A stretch of 64,000 nucleotides of DNA from CAYWKS01 sp964458935 (GCA_964458935.1 CAYWKS010000004.1:81404-145403); one strand, 5' to 3'; shown: positions 8,173 to 16,489, counted from the first letter of the stretch. Made by a program: numbers and translations. The notes: a model not told the origin generated them from the letters alone.

Positions 8173-9171
8173 TCAGCCCGGCCTCGGGATCGCCCGCCGC
8201 GCACGCCGGTCCACCGCCTCCCGCGAGTCCAGCAAGACGCGCGCCGTGTACAGCGACGCACCCGTGCCGTACACGTCCGTGCACCCGTCCAACGCCCCCA
8301 GAAGGTCGTCCGATACCTTCGCGCCGCTGCCCAGGTCGGTCATGTCCGTCGGGCCCTGCTCGTGAGTGCTCACCATGCACCGCCCGTCGCGGACTTCGAT
8401 CAGCCCCGTCGACCCGGCGATCCGCAGACGATCGTCGCCGTGTGTCGGGGCGGCCCGGGGGCGGAGGTAGTCGGCGTGCACCACCGCGCTGCCCCCGCCG
8501 GCCAGTTCATAGCACGCCACCACGTGATCCTCCACCGAGGCATACTCGCGATGCGCCAGGTTCCCCGACGTCCCGGTTACCGACGCGAACCGCTCGCCCG
8601 TCGTGTAGTGGATCAGGTCGATCCCGTGGCTGGCGACCCACATCAGCGTCCCGGTGTACTGGTCGCGGTCCTTGTAGAAGTCCGGCCGCTGCCCGAATCG
8701 ATAGCTCTTCTGCGCGACGCACAGCACGGCCCGGCCGACCAGGCCCCGTTCCATCACCACCCGCGCTGCGCGGAACCCCGGCGCGGCGCGCAGGTCGAAC
8801 TCCGTGATCAGCGGCGGGCACCCCGACTCCCCGCACAACCCCGCGATCCGCTCGTACGTCGCCTCGTCCGCCGCGATCGGCTTGTCGCTCACGACCGGGA
8901 TGCCCCGCGTCAGCGCCTCGATGACCAGCCGGCCGTTGTGCGCGTAGACCGCGCCGATGTTCACCACGTCCGGCGCCAGCTCGTCCATCGCCCGCAACGC
9001 GTCGTCGTGGTACACGACCGGGCTCGCAGGCCGTCGCTCGGCCGCGCGGCGGGACGCCGCCGCGTCCACCCCGTCCGACGCCCAGCCGATCGCCTCGGCC
9101 TGGCCGTCGCGGACCGCCCCGAGCAGGTAGAAGTGGCCGTAGCCGCCGATGAACAGGACTCGTTTGGGCAT
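8173..9171 (-). CDS. Gfo/Idh/MocA-family oxidoreductase
   Basis: A 332-residue NAD(P)-dependent dehydrogenase-like protein. The N-terminal Rossmann glycine pattern is VLFIGGYGHFYLLGAV. The lysine of the EKP-type motif appears as SDKPIA (about residue 93), followed by the C-terminal alpha/beta domain containing GIDLIHYTTGERF. The substrate is probably a sugar or cyclitol, but nothing in the sequence specifies it. I prefer the ATG at 9171 because the Rossmann strand begins there. A GTG at 9180 is also possible. It lies 14 nt downstream of pdxA on the same strand, which suggests one transcript. Confidence 0.82.
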   Translation of the reverse strand: MPKRVLFIGGYGHFYLLGAVRDGQAEAIGWASDGVDAAASRRAAERRPASPVVYHDDALRAMDELAPDVVNIGAVYAHNGRLVIEALTRGIPVVSDKPIAADEATYERIAGLCGESGCPPLITEFDLRAAPGFRAARVVMERGLVGRAVLCVAQKSYRFGQRPDFYKDRDQYTGTLMWVASHGIDLIHYTTGERFASVTGTSGNLAHREYASVEDHVVACYELAGGGSAVVHADYLRPRAAPTHGDDRLRIAGSTGLIEVRDGRCMVSTHEQGPTDMTDLGSGAKVSDDLLGALDGCTDVYGTGASLYTARVLLDSREAVDRRARRAIPRPG

Positions 9172-9184
9172 GGTCGTCACTCGG

Positions 9185-10288
9185 TCAGGGTTGACGGGGC
9201 CGCGCCGGGGCCTTGGGTTTCTCCGCGCCGCGCGTGATCGGGCCGTGCGCCACCATCCGCACCGCCAGCCGGATCGCCGCCTTCATCGACGAGGCGTTGG
9301 CCTTGTCCTTGCCCACCAGGTCGAACGCCGTCCCGTGGTCCGGCGACGTGCGGATCAGCGGCAGCCCCAGCGTCACGTTCACCGCCTCGTCAAACGCCAG
9401 CAGCTTCACCGGGATCAGACCCTGGTCATGGTACATCGCCACCACCAGGTCGTACCGGCCCGCGACCGCCTCGCGGAAGATCGTGTCACCGGGGAACGGC
9501 CCGTGAACGTCGATCCCGTGCTCCCGCGCGGCGCTGATGGCCGGCTCGATCAGCCGCTGCTCCTCGTCCCCGAACAGGCCGCCCTCCGACGCGTGCGGGT
9601 TCATCCCGCACACCGCGATCCGCGGCGACTCGATCCCCAGCGCCCGGCACGCCTGGTGCCCCAGGTCGATCGGGTCGTAGACCCGCCCGATCGTCAGCTC
9701 GTTCTCCAGCGTCAGCAACGGGATGTGGATCGTCGCCAGCACCACGTTCAACCGCGGCGCGTGGAACATCATCACCGATCGCTTCGCCGACGTCAGCGCC
9801 TGCAACAGCTCCGTATGCCCCGGCCACCGGCACCCCGCCAGGTGCCACGACGCCTTGCAGATCGGCGCCGTGACCAACGCGTCCAGCCGACCCGGATGGC
9901 CCGCCGGCTTCATCCCCGCCGCCACCGCGTCCTTCAGAAACGCCAGCGACGCCAGCCCCCCCTCGCGCGTCGGTTGATGGATCGCCTGGCCCAGCAGGCT
10001 GAACTCGTCGTAGTCCAGCACGATGCAGTCGTGCGTCAGCTCGTGCGCCAGCCGCGGCGAGTCGTGCTGCACCCGCCACCAGAACGGCTCGATCTCCGAG
10101 CGGTCCGCCGCGTACGCCAGCAGCTCGTTCATCCCGTACACCACGAACCGCCCCAGGTGACGGACCTGCGGGTCCGCCAACGCCTTCACCACCACCTCCG
10201 CGCCGATCCCCGCGGGATCGCCCATCGTGATGCCGATCGTCGGGCGACCCGACGAGCCGGACTCAGAATGTTTGGACTGGTCGCTCAC
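9185..10288 (-). CDS. pdxA: 4-hydroxythreonine-4-phosphate dehydrogenase
   Basis: A 367-residue PdxA, the enzyme that oxidises 4-phosphohydroxy-threonine in the DXP-dependent pyridoxal phosphate pathway. Diagnostic stretches are the N-terminal GITMGDPAGIGAEV, the metal-binding histidine region TAPICKASWHLAGCRWPGHTELL, VCGMNPHASEGGLFG, and MYHDQGLIPVKLL near residue 275. The C-terminus ends in a basic, proline-rich tail. The start codon is GTG with a CAGGG-type ribosome site. PdxA2-type homologues also act on other phospho-hydroxy acids (for example in D-threonate catabolism), so biosynthetic PdxA is likely but not certain. No pdxJ is visible nearby. Confidence 0.93.
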   Translation of the reverse strand: MSDQSKHSESGSSGRPTIGITMGDPAGIGAEVVVKALADPQVRHLGRFVVYGMNELLAYAADRSEIEPFWWRVQHDSPRLAHELTHDCIVLDYDEFSLLGQAIHQPTREGGLASLAFLKDAVAAGMKPAGHPGRLDALVTAPICKASWHLAGCRWPGHTELLQALTSAKRSVMMFHAPRLNVVLATIHIPLLTLENELTIGRVYDPIDLGHQACRALGIESPRIAVCGMNPHASEGGLFGDEEQRLIEPAISAAREHGIDVHGPFPGDTIFREAVAGRYDLVVAMYHDQGLIPVKLLAFDEAVNVTLGLPLIRTSPDHGTAFDLVGKDKANASSMKAAIRLAVRMVAHGPITRGAEKPKAPARPRQP

Positions 10289-10350
10289 GCCCTGATGGTA
10301 TGGTCGGCGTCGAGAGTCATAAAGGCCCCACCCCTCACGGCGCGGCGGGG

Positions 10351-10650
10351 CTAGGAAGTCTTCGCCTTATCATGCGCGCTGTTCGTCGTGCCGCCGGCAT
10401 TGGCCGATCGCTCGCTGTCCAACTGCGGCGGTTCGGCGTCCTCGTGCTCGTCGCCGGCGCGACGGACGTCGTCGTCCACCTCGTCCAGCTCGTCCTTCAC
10501 GCCCTTCAGGCCCTTCTTGAACTCCACCAGGCCCTTGCCGATGCTACGCCCCACCTCGGGCAGCCGCCTGCCGAAGATCAGCAGCGCCACGATGAGAACG
10601 ATGATCCATTCCCACCCGCCGGGGATGCCTAACGCCCATGTGCTGGCCAT
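10351..10650 (-). CDS. tatA: Sec-independent protein translocase TatA/TatE subunit
   Basis: A 99-residue single-helix Tat component. The short N-terminus leads into WEWIIVLIVALLIFGRRLPEVGRSIGKGLVEFKKGL, which is the TatA transmembrane helix, FGxxxLPE hinge and amphipathic helix. The rest is a charged, disordered tail. The ATG at 10650 is preceded by GAAAGG 8 nt upstream. TatA multimers form the translocation pore for folded proteins carrying twin-arginine signals. The aldo/keto reductase at 11733 carries such a signal. No tatC is in the window. Confidence 0.92.
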   Translation of the reverse strand: MASTWALGIPGGWEWIIVLIVALLIFGRRLPEVGRSIGKGLVEFKKGLKGVKDELDEVDDDVRRAGDEHEDAEPPQLDSERSANAGGTTNSAHDKAKTS

Positions 10651-10772
10651 GACATGCCTTTCAATCGTCCGGCGAAGCGGGCGCCCGCCTCGCAATCCAT
10701 GAGTATAACGCCGCTCGCCCCGCAAATCCTGCGTCGGCGACGCCCTCCCCCCCGCGCCGCACGCCAAGACGC

Positions 10773-11540
10773 TCAGCCGTTGGCGGGCCCGCCCGGGCCC
10801 AGCCCGTGCTTGATCGCCACGTAGAAGATGTCATAGAACGCGTGCGTCGCCGCCACGATCCCGAATCCCCGCACCGCAAACAACGCCCCGAAGTAACCGC
10901 CCGCCACGCTGTAAAAGAAGAACTGAATCCACGTGAACGGCGTCGCCGCGTCGAAGTGGTACGCCGCGAACAACACCGCCGAACACCCGATCGCCACCGC
11001 CCCGCCCGACTTCACGCCCAGACCGATCACATCCACCAGCAACATGTGCAGCAGCGTGATCGCCATCAGACGAAACACCAGCTCCTCGTACACCCCCGCC
11101 CCGATCGCCATCAGCAGGTCCTCCTCCCAACGCTCGATCAAGATCGGCTGAACCTGCTGCAGCGCCGTCGCCCACGCGGGCTGACGCCCCCAGACCAGCG
11201 CCAGCATGATCAGCGGCGTCGCCAGCGCGATCGACTCCGCCGTCATCGCCAGGTACAGCCGCCAGTCCAGTTCCCAGCGATCCCGCTGCGCCACGTGCCA
11301 CGCCAGCAACACCACCACCACCAGCACGCCCGGCAGGTACTCGCCGAACGGCCCGAACGCCTCCAGCACCGCCGCCAGCAGCGACCGCGCCACGATCGCG
11401 TGATCGCTGTACAACGCCCCGATCTCGTAGGCGATCACGAACGGCAACAGGAACACCAGCGCCTGCAGCGGGCGTTGTGAGCGATGGAAGTAATGCTCGC
11501 TCTCGAAGGGCCGATCTGGGCGTCGATGTATGCTCGTCAA
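10773..11540 (-). CDS. CPBP-family intramembrane glutamic endopeptidase
   Basis: A 255-residue polytopic membrane protein of the CPBP (CAAX protease and bacteriocin-processing) family. The catalytic motifs are present: EELVFR in the sixth or seventh helix region (EExxxR), FAAYH (FxxxH), and HAFYD near the end. Family members cleave prenylated or other membrane-proximal peptides, but the substrate here is unknown. It lies 122 nt upstream of tatA on the same strand and is divergent from the aldo/keto reductase. Confidence 0.85.
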   Translation of the reverse strand: MTSIHRRPDRPFESEHYFHRSQRPLQALVFLLPFVIAYEIGALYSDHAIVARSLLAAVLEAFGPFGEYLPGVLVVVVLLAWHVAQRDRWELDWRLYLAMTAESIALATPLIMLALVWGRQPAWATALQQVQPILIERWEEDLLMAIGAGVYEELVFRLMAITLLHMLLVDVIGLGVKSGGAVAIGCSAVLFAAYHFDAATPFTWIQFFFYSVAGGYFGALFAVRGFGIVAATHAFYDIFYVAIKHGLGPGGPANG

Positions 11541-11732
11541 CGGCGGGCTCGGGTCCGAAACGCCCCAGCGACCAGGCCGCCGCGAGGCATCGCCGCCATT
11601 TTAACGCCGACGGCCGATCGTGCGCCCCGCCTCGCCGCCACGCCGCGATTACCGACACATCCTCCGCTTTTCCCTCGCCTCCCAACCGCCGGCCCCGTTA
11701 CAATCTGTCGCACACCAGCACGGGAGCCGCTG

Positions 11733-12770
11733 ATGAACTTCGCCGATCTTGACCTGACCAACCCCGTCGATCGTCGCGTGTTTCTCAAGGGCGTGGCCGG
11801 CCTCACCGCAGGCCTCATGCTCGGGCCCGACCTCGCACTCGCCGACGAATCCTCCGACGCCCTGGGCAAGGTTATGCCCACACGCCGACTCGGTCGGCAC
11901 AACCTCCGGGTCACCATGCTCGGCATCGGCGGGTCCCACTTCATGGGCGTCGACGAACGCACCGCACGCCAGATCGTCGACACCACCATCGAACAAGGCT
12001 GCCGATTCATCGACACCGCCGAGAGCTACGGCAACGGCCGCAGCGAATCACGCATCGGACAATTGTTCACCCCCAAGTATCGCGACCACCTGGTCTACAT
12101 GACCAAGACCCGCGCCAAGGACGCCCAGACCGCCCGCAAGCACCTCGAAGAATCCCTCAAGCGACTCAACACCGACTACCTCGACATCTGGCAGATCCAC
12201 GCCATCCAGGACCCCGGCGACGTCGACCGACGCCTCGACAACGGCGTCCTCGACTTCATGCTACAGGCCCGACAGCAGGGCAAGGTCAAGTACCTCGGCT
12301 TCACCGGGCACACCCGTCCCGAAGCCCACACCCACATGCTCAAGCGGCTCGATGAGCGCGGCCTCCAGCTCGACACCGTCCAGATGCCCATCAACGTCGT
12401 CGACCCCTCCTTCAACAGCTTCGTCAACCAGGTCGTCCCGCCCGCGAACGAGAGGGGCTACGGCATCCTCGCCATGAAGACCCTCGCCTACGGCCGGCTC
12501 GTCGGCGGCCAGGCCGGCTGGGGCCGTCACCGCGCCAAGTCTCCCGACGCCAAGGTCGTGCCCGACCTGATGACCCTCGACGACGCCCTGTCGTTCGTCT
12601 GGTCCCTGCCGGTGTGCTGCCTGATCAGCGGCACCGACACCCCCGCCCAGCTCAAGCAGAACATCGACATCGCCCGCAAGTTCGCCAAGATGAACCAGGC
12701 CCAGCTCAAGCGGCTCGTCGAAGCCGCCGCCGACCACGCCGGCCACGCCGTCGAGTTCTACAAGGCCTGA
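11733..12770 (+). CDS. Aldo/keto reductase with Tat signal peptide
   Basis: A 345-residue protein with an N-terminal twin-arginine signal (DRRVFLKGVAGLTAGLMLG, cleavage probably after ALA near residue 39) followed by an aldo/keto reductase TIM barrel. The catalytic tetrad is recognisable: the aspartate and tyrosine of FIDTAESYGNGRSE, the lysine of MTKTRAK, and the histidine of WQIHAIQ. Export of a folded, cofactor-loaded enzyme by Tat fits tatA lying about 1 kb away. A TACAAT -10-like box sits at 11699-11704. The substrate is unknown. Periplasmic Tat-exported AKR proteins are common in Planctomycetes (family knowledge). Confidence 0.88.
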   Translation: MNFADLDLTNPVDRRVFLKGVAGLTAGLMLGPDLALADESSDALGKVMPTRRLGRHNLRVTMLGIGGSHFMGVDERTARQIVDTTIEQGCRFIDTAESYGNGRSESRIGQLFTPKYRDHLVYMTKTRAKDAQTARKHLEESLKRLNTDYLDIWQIHAIQDPGDVDRRLDNGVLDFMLQARQQGKVKYLGFTGHTRPEAHTHMLKRLDERGLQLDTVQMPINVVDPSFNSFVNQVVPPANERGYGILAMKTLAYGRLVGGQAGWGRHRAKSPDAKVVPDLMTLDDALSFVWSLPVCCLISGTDTPAQLKQNIDIARKFAKMNQAQLKRLVEAAADHAGHAVEFYKA

Positions 12771-13265
12771 GCCCCAGCCTATCGCCCGTCGCCGAAGGGA
12801 TGGCCAGGTCGGCGATTCACCGCATCGCGTGTGAGTGACTGACCCGCACCTTCGCGGCGATGTGACGCCGCGGTGCGCAGCGGCGCGAAGGCTAATCCGC
12901 GCCGCGCCCGGTGCGACGCACATTTTTCTTTCCCTTGGCAGACCCGTGGTTACAACATTCCGGCTGCGCCCGGGCGACGGGTCGGTGCGCAGGGCGGGCG
13001 AGTTGGGCCCTCTGATGGAGGCCCGATCATGCTCGCCATGCCGCCCAGCCCCGCCGCGACGCCCCGGCGCCAGACCGTCACCGTACCCCCCGCGGCCACA
13101 CCCGGCCAACCTGCCCGCCCGGCCAGGGGCGGACACGCCCGCGAATCATCGCAAGTATCTTTCCATCAATTATTTACAGTCGATGTCCGCCCCGGGGACA
13201 GGGGGTGGGCGGACATGCGAGCCTCCGCGGCGCACCCAGCCGTCGCGACGCTACAATACTCGCCT
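12771..13265. other. Intergenic region with a repeat-family copy
   Basis: A 495-nt non-coding stretch after the aldo/keto reductase. Its centre is clearly richer in A+T (13145-13190) than the surrounding DNA. It holds repeat copy A (13102-13214). A TACAAT box at 13252-13257 sits just before the next gene. I see no ORF with convincing coding character and no intrinsic terminator. Confidence 0.6.
13102..13214 (-). repeat. Intergenic palindromic repeat, copy A
   Basis: One of three related elements of about 112 bp (the others are at 18765-18878 and 49149-49259), here in the minus orientation. Read on the minus strand it starts with GTCCGCCC, passes CCGGGGCGGACA, then ACTGTAAATAATT, a variable A+T-rich segment, and ends with GTCCGCCC-CTGGCC-GGGCGGGCAGG. 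The GC arms can form hairpins. Function is unknown. Confidence 0.6.
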
Positions 13266-14045
13266 TTGTCGACCCCCCAGGCCCATCCTGACCCGGTCCC
13301 GGCGGACACCGCACCAGACCCGCGCTCGCCCGATGCGGCGCCGCGGTTCGATCCGCGGCATCCGCTGGCCTTGGGGTTGGCGGCGATGCGGGCCTACTTC
13401 GTCCCCGGGCTCATCCTCTGGGCGGCGGGCCTGGCCATCGTCCTGGCCTACTTCTTCGCGCCGCCGGTCCAGAGCTGGCTCGACCGCGTCGGCGCGCTCA
13501 AGCACAGCCTGGGTGTGTGGTATTCCATCCCCGCGCTGGCCTTCTTCGCCGGGTTCCTGCCGTTCTGCCTCCAGGCGCTGTCGGCGGATCGGCGACGCAC
13601 GTTCGCGCTCAGCCAGCTCGCCTTCCTCGTCGTCTTCTGGGGCATCAAGGGGGCCGAGGTCGACCTGCTGTATCGCCTGCAGGTCGTCCTGTTCGGCGAC
13701 AACCGCGCCCCGCTCACCGTGGTGCAGAAAGTCGCCGTGGATCAGTTCGTCTATGTGCCGCTCTGGGCGATCCCGTCGACGGTCCTGCCGTACCTCTGGG
13801 CGAACAAGGGCTTCCGCCTCGGCCCGGTCCGCGAGGCGCTGGGCGGGCGATGGTATCGCGACCTGGTCCTGCCGGTCATGCTGGGCAACTGGATGGTGTG
13901 GATCCCCGCGGTCTCGCTGATCTACCTGTTCCCCGAACCGCTGCAGTTGCCGATGCAGAACATCATCGCCTGCCTGTGGGCGTGCATGATGCTGTTCATG
14001 GGCCACGCCGAGGCGGCCGCCATGCCGGACGTGACCGACGAATGA
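13266..14045 (+). CDS. Mpv17/PMP22-like integral membrane protein
   Basis: A membrane protein of about 259 residues with four or more helices. The C-terminal part shows the Mpv17/PMP22 family pattern in a divergent form: KVAVDQFVYVPLW (K..xDQ....P), a GGRWYRDLVLPVMLGNWMVWIPAVSLIYLFP segment, and a final CLWACMMLFM helix. The start is uncertain. A TTG at 13266 follows a TACAAT box by 8 nt, which would make a leaderless message. ATGs at 13215 (inside the repeat edge) and 13386 (just before the first helix) are alternatives. Mpv17 proteins are best known from peroxisomes and mitochondria, with an unclear channel role. The family assignment is moderately confident. Confidence 0.6.
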   Translation: MSTPQAHPDPVPADTAPDPRSPDAAPRFDPRHPLALGLAAMRAYFVPGLILWAAGLAIVLAYFFAPPVQSWLDRVGALKHSLGVWYSIPALAFFAGFLPFCLQALSADRRRTFALSQLAFLVVFWGIKGAEVDLLYRLQVVLFGDNRAPLTVVQKVAVDQFVYVPLWAIPSTVLPYLWANKGFRLGPVREALGGRWYRDLVLPVMLGNWMVWIPAVSLIYLFPEPLQLPMQNIIACLWACMMLFMGHAEAAAMPDVTDE

Positions 14046-14114
14046 CACGGCGGGCGCCGCGGTGCGACGCCCGCCGCGAGCACAACGATGGCCGGGGCCC
14101 GCCGCGCCGGACCA

Positions 14115-14690
14115 TCATGGCTTGCCGATGATCACCGCACGCAGGTGCTTCAGCGCCGCTTCATCGTCGCCCATCGCGCCGTAGCCGTCGGCGAGCTTCA
14201 GGCGGATCGCCCGGCGGACCTTGTTGCTCTCCACGTCGCCGAGGACGTCTTCGAGGAACTCCACGGCGTCGTCGAGCTCCTCGACCTTGTCCTCGACCGC
14301 GAGTACCGCGGCGACCGCGGCCGTATCGTCGTCCATCACCAGCTCGGTGTACTCGTCAACGATCTCGATGAGCGCGATGAACGTCTCCATCTCCATGCGG
14401 CCGGCACGCAGGTGCATCATGTGCCGCTCCAGTTCCTCCCATTCCTCTTCCGCCTCGTCCCCATCGTCCTCGCGCGGCTCGTCCTCGTCCTCATCGTCGT
14501 CGTGGTCAGCCATGGCCACAGCCAGCCGGCCGGCCAGCGCCGGCGGGTCCGCGAACCGCGGGGATTCGACCCGCACCGACGACGTCGGCTCAGCCCGCGC
14601 CGACCGATCCGCCGGCCCGACACCGAACATCACCAGGCCCATCAGCGCCAGCGCCACGATCCACAAAGGCAGGTGCTTCCAACTCGTCAT
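14115..14690 (-). CDS. Hypothetical exported acidic protein of a sigma-factor operon
   Basis: A 191-residue protein with an N-terminal signal or anchor helix (LPLWIVALALMGLVMFGVG). A very acidic linker follows (ADHDDDEDEDEP, about residues 62-85), then a helical, Glu-rich domain that reads like a TPR-type repeat at its end (RLKLADGYGAMGDDEAALKHLRAVI). The family is not recognised. It overlaps the preceding gene by 4 nt and is third in an operon with an ECF sigma factor and a putative anti-sigma factor. It may be a periplasmic sensor or effector of that system (inference). Confidence 0.6.
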   Translation of the reverse strand: MTSWKHLPLWIVALALMGLVMFGVGPADRSARAEPTSSVRVESPRFADPPALAGRLAVAMADHDDDEDEDEPREDDGDEAEEEWEELERHMMHLRAGRMEMETFIALIEIVDEYTELVMDDDTAAVAAVLAVEDKVEELDDAVEFLEDVLGDVESNKVRRAIRLKLADGYGAMGDDEAALKHLRAVIIGKP

Positions 14691-15157
14691 GACGGCTTCT
14701 CCTTGCTGTCCGCAACTTGCCCGGTCCCGCCTGGCCGCAACACGCGACCCGGCGTCACCGGGCTCAGGTTCATGGCGGCGAAGTTCACCGTGATATCGGT
14801 GAAGCGGCCCAACCGCATGTCGGTCACGCGCCGCATGGCCGGCGCCAGCCGGTCCGGCCGATGGGACGATGCGGCGACCCGCTCGCCCCGCGGCGCCGCT
14901 GTTTCGATGGCGGCCGACGCCGCGCGGTCCTGCGACGCGCCGGGCGCTTGCCGGTCACGCGGCGTGACGATCAGCACACCGACGATCAGCATCGCGATGG
15001 CCGTGACGCCCACGCCGACGCCCCATCCCACCCGCGGCCCCGCGCCGGGCGCCGCCCGAGGCACGCGGTCGGCCACGTCCACCGACAGCTTGCCGGGGTA
15101 TCGCCGGGCCCGCTCGGTTTCACGCGCCTCATCCAGCAGTTGCTTGAGGCTGGTCAT
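14687..15157 (-). CDS. Putative membrane anti-sigma factor
   Basis: A 156-residue protein with a cytoplasmic N-terminus of about 45 residues, one transmembrane helix (VGWGVGVGVTAIAMLIVGVLIV, about 44-65) and an extracytoplasmic C-terminus. It overlaps the 3' end of the ECF sigma gene by 29 nt, the usual placement of a cognate anti-sigma factor. No zinc-finger HxxxCxxC motif is present, so it is not a ZAS-type anti-sigma. The assignment rests on topology and context. It overlaps the next gene by 4 nt. Confidence 0.6.
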   Translation of the reverse strand: MTSLKQLLDEARETERARRYPGKLSVDVADRVPRAAPGAGPRVGWGVGVGVTAIAMLIVGVLIVTPRDRQAPGASQDRAASAAIETAAPRGERVAASSHRPDRLAPAMRRVTDMRLGRFTDITVNFAAMNLSPVTPGRVLRPGGTGQVADSKEKPS

Positions 15158-15773
15158 GGTCGTTGCTCCATTGCCGTCGCAGTTGGCGGAGGGCCTGGGC
15201 GGTGGTCGCCTTGACGGTGCCCACGGCGCAGCCCATGGCCGCAGCGGTCTGTTGAAGGTTCATCTGCTCGTAATACCGCAGCACGATCGCCTCCCGCTGG
15301 CGCTGGGGCAGCGCCGCGATCAGTTGCCGCATCCGCTGCGCTTGCTCGGCGCGGCAGGCGCGGGCGTCGGGCGCGTCGGCGGGGTGGGCCGGCACGGCGG
15401 CCGCGTCGAGCGCCTGCCAGCATCGGGCGCGACGTTGGCGCCGCCGCGACTCGCGGCAGACGTTGATCGCGATGCCGGTCGCCCACGTCTGCACGGTCGC
15501 TCCGTGGCGGCCCGAATACCGGCCGAGCCGCCGCAGCGTGCGGACCGCCGCCTCCTGCGTCGCTTCACGGGCGGCGTCGGCGTTGGCCAGCAACGCCAGG
15601 CACACGCGGTACCACGGGTCCTGCATCCGCTCCAGCAGCGTGTGCCGCGCCCGCTCGTCGCCGCGCCGCGCCGCGGTCAGCAACGCCAGCAGCGGGTCGG
15701 CCCGGCCGGCGGCGGCCGCGCTCTCCCGCGGCAGGATCACGGTCATGGCAAGCTGTCCGGCCGAGGCATCCAT
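15129..15773 (-). CDS. ECF-family RNA polymerase sigma factor
   Basis: A 214-residue sigma-70 family ECF protein. Region 2 is visible in ARHTLLERMQDPWYRVCLALLANADAAREATQEAAVRTLRRLGRY, followed by TWATGIAINVCRESRRRQRR. Region 4 is LIAALPQRQREAIVLRYYEQMNLQQTAAAMGCAVGTVKATTAQALRQLRRQW, a clear HTH. An ATG at 15746 is an alternative start because residues 1-9 add nothing conserved. It heads a three-gene operon with a putative anti-sigma factor and an acidic exported protein and is divergent from ferritin. Its target promoters are unknown. Confidence 0.9.
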   Translation of the reverse strand: MDASAGQLAMTVILPRESAAAAGRADPLLALLTAARRGDERARHTLLERMQDPWYRVCLALLANADAAREATQEAAVRTLRRLGRYSGRHGATVQTWATGIAINVCRESRRRQRRARCWQALDAAAVPAHPADAPDARACRAEQAQRMRQLIAALPQRQREAIVLRYYEQMNLQQTAAAMGCAVGTVKATTAQALRQLRRQWSNDHDQPQATAG

Positions 15774-15867
15774 CCAAGCAGACTCCGCGTGTGCCGCTTC
15801 GCATATGAGTGGCGATCGGCCGCGATAGGTTTAGTCGCGCCTCGCCATTTTATCGGGGGCGGAGCGG

Positions 15868-15873
15868 TACAAT
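15868..15873 (+). promoter_or_regulatory. Candidate -10 box of the ferritin gene
   Basis: TACAAT lies 50 nt before the ferritin start codon, in the 150-nt divergent region shared with the sigma operon. No good -35 hexamer is seen at 17 nt, so the promoter may need an activator. No clear Fur-type palindrome was found. Confidence 0.35.
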
Positions 15874-15923
15874 GGTGCCCGGTCGGAGCACACACGCCTG
15901 AATACTGTCACGGGAGTCGCGAT

Positions 15924-16427
15924 ATGGAATTGGACAAGCAGATCGAGACCGCTCTGAACAAGCAGATCAACCACGAGATGGCCGCGGCGTACAACTACCT
16001 CGCCATGGCCGGCTGGTTCGAGCTGCACAACTTCGACGGGTTCGCCGCGTGGATGAAGATCCAGCGGCAGGAGGAGCTGGAGCACGCCCAGCGGCTGTAC
16101 GATTACCTGATGGATCGCGGGGGGACGCTCGATCTCGCCGCCGTCAACAAGCCCAAGGCCGAGTTCGACACCACGCTCGACGTGTTCCGCCAGGCCCTCA
16201 AGCAGGAGCAGGCCAACACCCAGTCGATCCACGACCTGTACAAGCTGGCGCTGGACGTCGACGATTACCCGACGCAGTCGTTCCTCAAGTGGTTCATCGA
16301 CGAGCAGGTCGAGGAGGAGAAGATCATGAACGACGCGATCGGACTGGTCGAGCTGGCCGGCGACAACGCCTCGGCGCTGCTGGCGCTGAATCACCAGTTC
16401 GGCCAGCGCGGCCCGGAGGATACGTGA
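15924..16427 (+). CDS. Non-haem ferritin
   Basis: A 167-residue FtnA-type ferritin, the usual family length. The ferroxidase ligands fall where expected: E18 in INHEMAAAYNYL, E51 and H54 in RQEELEHAQ, E95 in ALKQEQANTQS, and the helix-D glutamates in FIDEQVEEEKI. It has no haem-binding methionine signature of bacterioferritin. Twenty-four subunits should assemble into an iron-storage shell in the cytoplasm and oxidise Fe(II). The ATG is preceded by CGGGAG about 9 nt upstream. It is transcribed alone, divergent from the ECF sigma operon. Confidence 0.93.
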   Translation: MELDKQIETALNKQINHEMAAAYNYLAMAGWFELHNFDGFAAWMKIQRQEELEHAQRLYDYLMDRGGTLDLAAVNKPKAEFDTTLDVFRQALKQEQANTQSIHDLYKLALDVDDYPTQSFLKWFIDEQVEEEKIMNDAIGLVELAGDNASALLALNHQFGQRGPEDT

Positions 16428-16458
16428 TCTGGGTTGCATCGTTCGCCCCGGAAGGATG

Positions 16459-16489
16459 AAAACGCCCGCCGGCGTCATGCCGACGGGCG
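16459..16489 (-). terminator. Rho-independent terminator of the thioredoxin-like gene
   Basis: On the minus strand, CGCCCGTCGGC - ATGAC - GCCGGCGGGCG forms an 11-bp stem with one T-G pair, followed by TTTT. It lies 40 nt downstream of the thioredoxin-like gene's stop and matches only that strand, because the plus strand has no T-run after the stem. Confidence 0.75.

Noticed and set aside
12873..13265. N-terminal extension of the Mpv17-like protein from 12873
   Set aside because: It would cover repeat copy A, has Pro/Arg/Ala low complexity, and a -10-like box lies at 13252.
14088..15923. Long in-frame extension upstream of ferritin
   Set aside because: It runs antisense to the sigma operon. 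The ferritin homology starts at 15924 with a ribosome site.
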